From assembly GCA_001769505.1 (NCBI GenBank), contig MEOF01000068.1, forward strand, positions 1 through 47,541: DNA of 47,541 bases. The letters are read 5' to 3'. Positions 35,214 through 42,451 of the stretch are shown piece by piece (position 1 is the first letter of the stretch; the number at the start of each line of letters is the position of its first letter). The position numbers and the translations under genes were made by a program. The DNA is from Bacteroidetes bacterium GWF2_33_38. GTDB lineage: Bacteria > Bacteroidota > Bacteroidia > Bacteroidales > GWF2-33-38. The notes beneath the pieces are model-generated. The model saw nothing but the letters and a program-made list of their open reading frames with translations, searched no databases and was not told the origin of the DNA.

Positions 35214-36236
35214 ATGGGATTATTTTCTTTTTTGACTCAAGAAATTGCCATTGACTTGGGTACAGCAAATACGATTATCATTCATAACGATAAAATTGTT
35301 GTAGATGAACCTTCGATAGTTGCCGTTGACCGAAATACAGGAAAACTTATTGCTATTGGCGAGAAAGCTAGACAAATGCATGGTAAAACACACGAAAACA
35401 TTAGAACAATCAGACCAATGAGAGATGGCGTTATTGCCGACTTTAATGCAGCCGAGCTAATGATTCGTGGGTTGATAAAAATGATTAACCCTCGTCCGAA
35501 ATTATTTAATCCATCACTCAAAATAGTTATTTGCATTCCATCAGGAAGTACCGAAGTAGAGCTTAGAGCTGTACGTGACTCATCGGAACATGCAGGAGCA
35601 AGAGAAGTTTATATGATACATGAACCAATGGCTGCTGCACTTGGAATTGGAATTGACGTAGAAGCTCCAATGGGAAATATGATTGTTGATATCGGAGGAG
35701 GAACCACAGAGATTGCCGTCATTGCATTAGGAGGAATAGTATGTAATCGTTCAATCCGTATTGCGGGAGATGAATTTACCGATGACATTCAAGAATACAT
35801 GAGGCATCAACACAATATTAGAATCGGAGAACGAACAGCCGAAGAAATAAAGATACAAGTTGGAGCTGCTATCCCAGATATCGATGAACCTCCTATCGAC
35901 TTTATTGTTAGAGGACCTCACCAAATGACTTCGTTGCCATTGGAAATTCCTGTCTCTTATCAAGAGATTGCACATTGTCTCGATAAATCTATTAACAAGA
36001 TTGAAACCGCAATTTTAAACGCCTTAGAGCAAACGCCACCAGAATTGTACGCCGATATATACAATCGAGGCATATTTTTAACTGGAGGAGGCGCCTTGTT
36101 GCGAGGGTTAGATAAGAGATTAGCTGCAAAACACAATATTCCAGTTCATGTGGCAGAAGATCCTTTACATGCAGTTGCCAGAGGAACTGGTATCGCTCTT
36201 AAGAATGTAGATAAATTCCAATTTTTGATTCGTTAA
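35214..36236 (+). CDS. mreB: Rod shape-determining protein MreB
   Basis: A 340-residue bacterial actin that forms filaments under the inner membrane and guides lateral wall synthesis. It has the phosphate-1 motif DLGTANT (14-20), the second phosphate loop VDIGGGTTEIAVIALGG and the adenosine motif LTGGGALLRGLDKRLA. The N-terminal MGLFSFL is hydrophobic and may help membrane contact. It is first of the mreBCD-mrdA-rodA set with 21 bases to mreC. Confidence 0.97.
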   Translation: MGLFSFLTQEIAIDLGTANTIIIHNDKIVVDEPSIVAVDRNTGKLIAIGEKARQMHGKTHENIRTIRPMRDGVIADFNAAELMIRGLIKMINPRPKLFNPSLKIVICIPSGSTEVELRAVRDSSEHAGAREVYMIHEPMAAALGIGIDVEAPMGNMIVDIGGGTTEIAVIALGGIVCNRSIRIAGDEFTDDIQEYMRHQHNIRIGERTAEEIKIQVGAAIPDIDEPPIDFIVRGPHQMTSLPLEIPVSYQEIAHCLDKSINKIETAILNALEQTPPELYADIYNRGIFLTGGGALLRGLDKRLAAKHNIPVHVAEDPLHAVARGTGIALKNVDKFQFLIR

Positions 36237-36257
36237 AATTTTTAATTTCAGAAACGA

Positions 36258-37094
36258 ATGAGGAGTTTATTACGATTAATATTGCGTTATCATAATATCC
36301 TTATATTTTTAATTTTAGAAATTTTTGCTTTTATATTAATCGTTCAAAATAACAAGTATCAACGAGCTAGTTTTTTTAATTCATCAAACTATGCTATTGG
36401 AGTTATGTACGGTGCTTTAAATTCGATTTCTGAATATTTTAATTTGAAAGAAATAAACAATCAGTTGGCAATTGAAAATGCTGCATACAAAAATATGCTC
36501 GCCAATTCGTTTATTTTTTATAATGAAAATTTTCAACTTGAAAACGATACGTTAACAAAGCGAAAATATAGCTATTTAAACGCAAAAATTATAAACAACT
36601 CTGTTAATCGACAAACAAATTTTCTTACTATTGACAAAGGTTACAAAAATGGCGTAGAACCAGATATGGGTGTGGTTTCCCCAAATGGTGTTGTGGGAGT
36701 TGTGAAAAATGTTTCAGAAAATTTTTCTACGGTTATTTCTGTGTTAAACATTAATTTACGAATTAGTGCAAAAATCAAAAAAAATAATTATTTCGGTTCG
36801 CTTCAATGGGACGGTTCTAATTGGCAAAAAGCAATGCTGAATGAAATTCCGTCGCATGTTGATGTAAAAAAAGGCGATACATTAGTAACAAGTGAATTCT
36901 CAGGGGTTTTTCCTTCTGATATCCTCGTTGGGATTGTAGATGAAGTTAATTCTGTTGATGGTAGTAATTTTTTCGAAATATCGATTAATTTATCTACAGA
37001 TTTTAAAAATGTTTCGCAGGTTTATGTTGTGAATAATTTGTTGCATAAAGAAATTAAAGAATTAGAAAAAGAAAAGGAAGAAGTCAATGATTAG
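36258..37094 (+). CDS. mreC: Rod shape-determining protein MreC
   Basis: A 278-residue periplasmic scaffold anchored by one N-terminal membrane helix (about 12-31). A coiled-coil segment follows around residues 55-80. The two beta-barrel domains show the family landmarks LTIDKGYKNGVEPDMGVVSP, GVVGVVKNVS and GDTLVTSEFSGVFPSDILVG. It links MreB and MreD to PBP2. The Lys/Glu-rich tail overlaps mreD by eight bases, so translation is likely coupled. Confidence 0.95.
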   Translation: MRSLLRLILRYHNILIFLILEIFAFILIVQNNKYQRASFFNSSNYAIGVMYGALNSISEYFNLKEINNQLAIENAAYKNMLANSFIFYNENFQLENDTLTKRKYSYLNAKIINNSVNRQTNFLTIDKGYKNGVEPDMGVVSPNGVVGVVKNVSENFSTVISVLNINLRISAKIKKNNYFGSLQWDGSNWQKAMLNEIPSHVDVKKGDTLVTSEFSGVFPSDILVGIVDEVNSVDGSNFFEISINLSTDFKNVSQVYVVNNLLHKEIKELEKEKEEVND

Positions 37095-37593
37095 TCTTTT
37101 ATCACAAAATATTTTTCGTTTCATAGGTCTTGTCCTTTTACAAGTCTTTATACTTAATAATATCCAGTTTAGTGGCTATTTTAACCCTTTTTTATATACC
37201 CTTTTTATTTTATTATTACCTTTTGAGATTCCAACTTGGTTTTTACTAATTTTGTCATTCATTCTTGGTGTTACGGTCGATGTTTTTTCAAATACCTTGG
37301 GACTTCATACTGCAGCTACTGTTTTTATGGGATTTTTGCGTCCATATGTTTTGAAAGTATTATCTCCAAGAGATGGTTATGAGCCAGGAACATTGCCTAA
37401 AATTGGAAATTTTGGATTATCTTGGTTTTTAAAATATTCGATTGCTTTAGTTTTTGCACATCATTTTATGTTATTCTTCTTAGAGGTTTTTGGATTCGAC
37501 AATTTCTTTTCCACAATATTCAGAATAATTGCAAGTTCGATATTTACTATCAGTTTAATTATTTTGAGCCAATACATAACGTATCGTAAATAA
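37087..37593 (+). CDS. mreD: Rod shape-determining protein MreD
   Basis: A 168-residue inner-membrane protein with five or six hydrophobic segments, the usual size for MreD. Sequence conservation in this family is low; the call rests on membrane pattern, VLLQVFILNNIQFSGYFNPF near the start, the ILGVTVDVFSNTLGLHTAA region, and the position between mreC and PBP2. It overlaps mreC by eight bases and its stop directly precedes the PBP2 ATG. Confidence 0.92.
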   Translation: MISLLSQNIFRFIGLVLLQVFILNNIQFSGYFNPFLYTLFILLLPFEIPTWFLLILSFILGVTVDVFSNTLGLHTAATVFMGFLRPYVLKVLSPRDGYEPGTLPKIGNFGLSWFLKYSIALVFAHHFMLFFLEVFGFDNFFSTIFRIIASSIFTISLIILSQYITYRK

Positions 37594-39387
37594 ATGAAAT
37601 CTTTTATCGAAAAGAAAATAGTAATCGGTGCAATTATCGTTTTAATTGCATTTATCTATATTTTACGACTATTCTATCTTCAAGTAATCGATACAAAATA
37701 TAAATATTCTGCAGATAACAATGTTCTAAGATACGAAACACAGTATCCTGCTCGTGGCTTAATTTACGATAGATACGGAGAGCTTATGGTATTTAACGAA
37801 GCGGCATACGATTTGATGGTTATTCCCCGTCAAATCAACAATTTGGATACATTGGATTTGTGCAATGTGCTGAAAATTTCGATACAAGATTTTCGCGAAA
37901 AACTATACAAAGCAAAGGTATATTCTAGATATAAGCCTTCGCTTTTTGTAAAACAATTATCGAATGAAGATTATGCGATTTTGCAAGAAAAATTACACAA
38001 GTATTCTGGTTTTTTCGTCCAAACAAGAACATTAAGAGCATACCTCCAAAAAACAGCAGCACATGTACTCGGTTATGTTGGCGAGGTTGATGATAAAATT
38101 GTGAGCGAGAAGCCATATTATAAATCAGGCGACTACATTGGAATTAGTGGAATCGAGAAAAGCTATGAGGAAATTCTACGAGGACAAAAAGGAGTGAAAA
38201 TATTTATGGTAGATGTTCATAATCGTATTAAAGGCAGTTTTGCAAACGGCGAATTAGATACGATACCAATTGTGGGGAAAAATATTCATTTAACAATTTC
38301 GGCAAAACTTCAATTGCTTGGAGAAAAATTAATGAATAAAAAAACCGGAAGTATTGTTGCAATAGAACCTTCAACAGGCGAAATTTTAGCTCTTGTCAGT
38401 TCCCCATCTTATGATCCGAATCTTTTAGTTGGTCGTGTACGTTCAGAAAATTATTCAAAACTTAATAAGGATTCCATTAAACCATTGTTTAACAGAGCTT
38501 TGATGGCTAAATATCCTCCTGGGTCAATTTTTAAAATTGTGGAATCTTTAATCGGATTAGAATATGGTGTTATTAACCCGAATACTGGATTTGCCTGCAA
38601 TAAGTCGCTAGTTAATTGTCATAATCATCCTACGGCAACGAATTTAACAATGGCAATTCAACATTCTTGTAATCCATATTATTTTATGGTTTACAATAGA
38701 ATTATCCAACAAGGAGTTTCTACTAATCGATTTAAAGATAGCGAAATAGGAGTTGCACGTTGGAGCAAAAGTGTTAAAGAATTTGGACTAGGGCAATTAT
38801 TAGATATTGATTTGCCTGGAATGAAAAAAGGTCGAATTCCTGATGTCGATTTTTATAACCGATGGTATGGAGAAGGTAGATGGGCTTTTAGCACAATTTA
38901 TTCAAATGGAATCGGTCAAGGAGAAGTTGAGATTGTACCTTTACAAATGGCAAATTTCACATCTGTTATTGCAAACAAAGGGTATTATTATACCCCGCAT
39001 TTGATAAAGAAAATAGAAAATACAGACACAATTCCATCAAAATATCTTAAAAAAAATAAAGTTAATGTTAAACCCGAGTATTTTGATTTAGTTACAAATG
39101 CAATGGAACTAGTTGTTGAAGCAGGAACAGCACGACGAGCAAAAATAAAAGACATCCCCGTATGCGGAAAAACAGGAACAGCCGAAAATCCACAAGGAGA
39201 AGATCACTCAGTGTTTATTGCTTTTGCTCCTAGAGAAAATCCCAAAATTGCGATTGCCGTTTATGTTGAAAATGCTGGTTTTGGTGGAACTTGGGCTGCC
39301 CCAATTGCCAGCCTTATGATAGAACAATATTTAACCGATTCTATTTCAAGACCTGATTTGGAAAAATATGTAATTGATTACAAATAA
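37594..39387 (+). CDS. mrdA: Penicillin-binding protein 2, elongasome transpeptidase
   Basis: A 597-residue class B penicillin-binding protein that cross-links peptidoglycan in lateral growth. There is one N-terminal membrane helix (about 10-27), then a pedestal domain with YPARGLIYDRYGELM. The transpeptidase has SxxK at S311/K314 (PPGSIFK), SCN at 358-360 and KTG at 526-528. A Cys/His-rich stretch (GFACNKSLVNCHNHPTA) just after the active serine is unusual relative to E. coli PBP2. It begins directly after the mreD stop and pairs with RodA downstream. Confidence 0.96.
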   Translation: MKSFIEKKIVIGAIIVLIAFIYILRLFYLQVIDTKYKYSADNNVLRYETQYPARGLIYDRYGELMVFNEAAYDLMVIPRQINNLDTLDLCNVLKISIQDFREKLYKAKVYSRYKPSLFVKQLSNEDYAILQEKLHKYSGFFVQTRTLRAYLQKTAAHVLGYVGEVDDKIVSEKPYYKSGDYIGISGIEKSYEEILRGQKGVKIFMVDVHNRIKGSFANGELDTIPIVGKNIHLTISAKLQLLGEKLMNKKTGSIVAIEPSTGEILALVSSPSYDPNLLVGRVRSENYSKLNKDSIKPLFNRALMAKYPPGSIFKIVESLIGLEYGVINPNTGFACNKSLVNCHNHPTATNLTMAIQHSCNPYYFMVYNRIIQQGVSTNRFKDSEIGVARWSKSVKEFGLGQLLDIDLPGMKKGRIPDVDFYNRWYGEGRWAFSTIYSNGIGQGEVEIVPLQMANFTSVIANKGYYYTPHLIKKIENTDTIPSKYLKKNKVNVKPEYFDLVTNAMELVVEAGTARRAKIKDIPVCGKTGTAENPQGEDHSVFIAFAPRENPKIAIAVYVENAGFGGTWAAPIASLMIEQYLTDSISRPDLEKYVIDYK

Positions 39388-39401
39388 CAAAATTTTGCTA
39401 A

Positions 39402-40826
39402 ATGCAAAGAAAAGTAAATGTTTGGACAAGTATTGATTGGTTGACGGTTACTATTTACCTTATCTTGGTTATTGCCGGATGGCTTAATATCTATGCTGCC
39501 GTTTTTGACGAAGAACATAAAAGTATTTTAGATATTTCTCAAAGTTATGGAAAACAGCTAATTTGGATTTTTGCAGCCTTTGCAATAGCAATCATTATTT
39601 TAATTATTGATTCGGAGTTTTATTCTTTTTTTGCGTATGTAGTTTATGGATTGCTGATTTTGCTGTTAATATCTGTGCTGACAATGGGAAAAGAAGTTAA
39701 TGGAGCTAGATCGTGGTTCGAAATAGGTAGTTTACGACTTCAGCCGGCCGAGTTTACGAAGTTTGCGACGAATCTTGCCGTAGCAAAATATTTGAGCACA
39801 TTTCATCTAAAAACCTATCGAATTAGAACATTAATTGTTGTCGGAATTTTAATGATTGTTCCTGTTGGGCTAATTATATTGCAAAACGATACAGGTTCCG
39901 CTTTAGTTTATGCTGCATTTATATTTGTATTATACAGAGAAGGATTAAGTGTGGGAGTTCTAATAGTCGGATTTTTGTTGGCTGTTTTGTTTGTTTTAAC
40001 TCTTATTGCAAGTAAAATATCGGTATTAATAGGTTTATTAATTCTAGGTTTTTTACTTTTCGGAATTTTTCGCCAACGCCTACGCGAATTTATTGTAGCA
40101 ATCTCAATTTATGTTGGGTTAACAATTGTTTTGTGGATTTTAAACGAAATATTTAACTACAAAACCTCAATGTATAATATCTATGTTGCATCAATAGTAT
40201 TATCAAGCATTGTATATATTGTTCATATTTATAAAAAGAAAATCGCTATTGGCTTTTGGATATTGGGGACGTTGTTTATTTCAATCGGATTTACCTTTTC
40301 GGTCGATTATTTTTTTAATAATGTTTTAGAACAACACCAACAAGAGAGAATTAGTGAGCTTTTGGGAGTGCAGTCAGATCCATTAGGAGCTGGGTATAAT
40401 GTAAACCAGTCGAAAATTGCCATTGGGTCGGGCGGTTTTTTTGGCAAAGGTTTTCTTCAAGGAACACAAACAAAATATAATTTTGTTCCCGAACAAAGCA
40501 CCGATTTTATTTTTTGTACTGTTGGAGAAGAATGGGGATTTTTAGGAACCACTTTTGTCATAATTCTATTTGTCTTTTTTCTGCTTCGATTAATTATGCT
40601 TGCCGAAAGGCAACGTTCTACATTTAGCCGTGTTTATGGATATGGAGTAGTTGCTATATTCTTTTTTCATATAGTAATCAACATTGGGATGACCATTGGA
40701 CTTGCCCCTGTAATCGGAATACCATTACCTTTTTTTAGCTATGGAGGTTCGTCGCTTTGGGCTTTCACATTTTTACTTTTTATATTCCTACGACTCGATG
40801 CAAGTCGATTGGAGCTATTAAGATAA
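39402..40826 (+). CDS. rodA: RodA, SEDS peptidoglycan glycosyltransferase
   Basis: A 474-residue polytopic SEDS protein that polymerises lipid II into glycan strands with PBP2. Landmarks are GARSWFEIGSLRLQPAEFTK, LQNDTGSALVYAAFIFVLYR, the FVPEQSTDFIFCTVGEEWGF segment and the C-terminal GIPLPFFSYGGSSLW. It is about 100 residues longer than E. coli RodA because of extra hydrophobic segments at about 200-305, found in other Bacteroidota. It ends the purH-mre operon, 14 bases after mrdA. Confidence 0.95.
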   Translation: MQRKVNVWTSIDWLTVTIYLILVIAGWLNIYAAVFDEEHKSILDISQSYGKQLIWIFAAFAIAIIILIIDSEFYSFFAYVVYGLLILLLISVLTMGKEVNGARSWFEIGSLRLQPAEFTKFATNLAVAKYLSTFHLKTYRIRTLIVVGILMIVPVGLIILQNDTGSALVYAAFIFVLYREGLSVGVLIVGFLLAVLFVLTLIASKISVLIGLLILGFLLFGIFRQRLREFIVAISIYVGLTIVLWILNEIFNYKTSMYNIYVASIVLSSIVYIVHIYKKKIAIGFWILGTLFISIGFTFSVDYFFNNVLEQHQQERISELLGVQSDPLGAGYNVNQSKIAIGSGGFFGKGFLQGTQTKYNFVPEQSTDFIFCTVGEEWGFLGTTFVIILFVFFLLRLIMLAERQRSTFSRVYGYGVVAIFFFHIVINIGMTIGLAPVIGIPLPFFSYGGSSLWAFTFLLFIFLRLDASRLELLR

Positions 40827-40940
40827 TTCAGCTGATTCCCGCCCTTGCTGGAATCCTTTCCTGTAAAAAAAGTAGAGTTCGTAGAATTTCCCTTTTCTTG
40901 AAGATTTTGTGAATTTTTGATTAGATTCGTTTAGTGGGCA

Positions 40941-40960
40941 TGTTGGTAATATCACCAACA
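40941..40960. repeat. Short inverted repeat downstream of rodA
   Basis: TGTTGGT (40941-40947), six bases, ACCAACA (40954-40960): a perfect 7-bp stem. TGTTGGT recurs at 40977-40983. No T-run follows on either strand, so it is not a typical terminator. It lies in the gap where the mre operon and the lipoprotein genes converge. Confidence 0.4.
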
Positions 40961-41001
40961 AGGGTAAACAAATTAATGTTGGTTTTAATAGATTTTCGAA
41001 T

Positions 41002-41508
41002 TTATTGAAAGAGGTATTTATCGACAAATGTTAGCCGCTTTAGAGTTTTGCGATTTGGATATAATGTAATCGTATCAGATTCTAGGTTCATTATAATCTT
41101 GTGATTTGGAAATTTGCAAATATCTTTAAACTGAGAATATTTGATTGTTGAAGTATACCTCGAAATATTTTTGACTTTATCGGCATACAAAAGCGAAATA
41201 TTTTCAAATTTTATGGGGATTGATGTGTAATAGTTAATCAAGTTTGGCTGAACAGTCCCTTGTATCGTAAAATTTACGATAATTTTTGACTCGCTTTTCG
41301 ACGAATCTCTAAATGTAATATCAGGTATTAAAAAGTTACTTTTATCCTTATATTTCAATGGATTCACAAAATATTGAAATATCCCCTTATCGACAAAATA
41401 AGATTCAAAAACTTTATTTGTATCAGGCGAACCAGAATTGACTCTCACTCCGCAACTTGTTGCAAAAATCAATACAATACCGAGAAGAATATTATTTAAG
41501 CTTTTCAT
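41002..41508 (-). CDS. Small lipoprotein of unknown function
   Basis: A 168-residue lipoprotein with signal peptide and lipobox FATSC at residue 19. I do not recognise the family. The mature protein has IFQYFVNPLKYKDKSNFLIP and ITFRDSSKSESKIIVNFTIQ, suggesting a beta-rich fold. The N-terminus overlaps the upstream lipoprotein gene by 17 bases, a sign of translational coupling and joint function. Confidence 0.75.
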   Translation of the reverse strand: MKSLNNILLGIVLIFATSCGVRVNSGSPDTNKVFESYFVDKGIFQYFVNPLKYKDKSNFLIPDITFRDSSKSESKIIVNFTIQGTVQPNLINYYTSIPIKFENISLLYADKVKNISRYTSTIKYSQFKDICKFPNHKIIMNLESDTITLYPNRKTLKRLTFVDKYLFQ

Positions 41509-41980
41509 TAATAAATTCAGAATTATTATAAAGATTTAAAATATCCAATGAATCTTGCGACGAAAAAGTTAATATCATTGGATAAAGATTTTGCCCATCG
41601 GCGTAAATGTATCGGTAACAAAATAAACGTTGGTTTCTATTGCGAAAAAAAACTTTGCAATGGTTTTTTGTGCATTTTTCTAAATAGTTTACCGTAAGTG
41701 AATCGTTTTGTAATTTTTGATTTAAAACATCAACATTATTTTCTAAAGCAAGCGAAATATAGAGTAAATACTTTTTCGATTTAATAACCTTATTGAGAGG
41801 GACTTGAGCAGAATCAGTATTGTAAATATTTTGGTAGTCCGACAATATTTTTTGTGTAATGTTAATTTCTTGTTCGTCGGGACTTAAATTGTAGTGTTCC
41901 GAAATCCCAATATTCAATTTGTTGCTATTACAAGAAACAGCAAGCAATGCAACAATAAAAAATATAACACATCTGAGCAT
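41492..41980 (-). CDS. Small lipoprotein of unknown function
   Basis: A 162-residue lipoprotein with lipobox AVSC at residue 17. Not recognised. The mature protein is rich in Asn, Gln and Lys, is helical at about 35-95, and ends in strands; CTKNHCKVFFRNRNQRLFCY contains three Cys and many basic residues. It starts 14 bases after a terminator that closes the gene at 42042 and overlaps the next lipoprotein gene by 17 bases. Confidence 0.75.
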   Translation of the reverse strand: MLRCVIFFIVALLAVSCNSNKLNIGISEHYNLSPDEQEINITQKILSDYQNIYNTDSAQVPLNKVIKSKKYLLYISLALENNVDVLNQKLQNDSLTVNYLEKCTKNHCKVFFRNRNQRLFCYRYIYADGQNLYPMILTFSSQDSLDILNLYNNSEFINEKLK

Positions 41981-41993
41981 AATTAGAGAAATG

Positions 41994-42021
41994 AAAAAAA
42001 GGAACGAAATCGCTCCTTTTT
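41994..42021 (-). terminator. Intrinsic terminator after the TRL-like gene
   Basis: AAAAAGGA (41996-42003) pairs with TCCTTTTT (42014-42021) over a 10-base loop. On the minus strand a run of seven T follows. It separates the gene at 42042 from the next start codon at 41980, only 14-15 bases away. Confidence 0.7.
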
Positions 42022-42041
42022 CAATGATTTTAAAAACCGAA

Positions 42042-42323
42042 TTATTCGCCAGTTACAATCGTTTTGTATGTAACTACAATTCCTAAAATACTTGATTGTT
42101 TAATGTCAACAGTAGAAATTTTAGTGATACCACCATTTTTAGCTGCAGTTTGAATACTAGCGTCGCCACCAAAAAATAATACGTATAAAAATCCTGTTGC
42201 AGATGCTTCTCCAACTTTGCTTCCAACTGGATTGCTAGTTGCACATACTGGCAAAGTCAATGAACATGAAGTCAACATTGCAGAAACTGCCAAACTTGCG
42301 AATAAAAGTTTTAATGCTTTCAT
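42042..42323 (-). CDS. TRL-like small lipoprotein
   Basis: A 93-residue lipoprotein with signal peptide and lipobox LTSC at residue 20. The mature sequence (VCATSNPVGSKVGEASATGF then LYVLFFGGDASIQTAAKNGG, with ITKISTVDIK later) matches the TRL/TRL-like family, a group of short glycine-rich proteins with a repeating hydrophobic core, function unknown. It has its own consensus-like promoter and terminator, so it is a monocistronic unit. Confidence 0.8.
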   Translation of the reverse strand: MKALKLLFASLAVSAMLTSCSLTLPVCATSNPVGSKVGEASATGFLYVLFFGGDASIQTAAKNGGITKISTVDIKQSSILGIVVTYKTIVTGE

Positions 42324-42351
42324 AAAAATATTTTTTAGGTTAATAATGTAA

Positions 42352-42380
42352 CAAATTTATCTTTTTTTTATTAATAACAA
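42352..42380 (-). promoter_or_regulatory. Promoter of the TRL-like gene
   Basis: On the minus strand TTTG (42380-42377), 17 bases, TAAATTTG (42359-42352). The -7 box is exact; the spacing is slightly short for this phylum. Confidence 0.5.
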
Positions 42381-42451
42381 ACATTTTGCGTACTTAAATT
42401 ATTCTATATATCAATGCAAAATGTTAAAATTTCACCATTCAAGAAGCATCT

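Noticed and set aside
40818-41027. A 69-codon minus-strand reading frame with a hydrophobic stretch and Cys, after the lipoprotein at 41002
   Set aside because: It starts with TTG, overlaps the ends of both rodA and the lipoprotein gene, and its basic tail looks like chance translation. A very small lipoprotein cannot be fully excluded.
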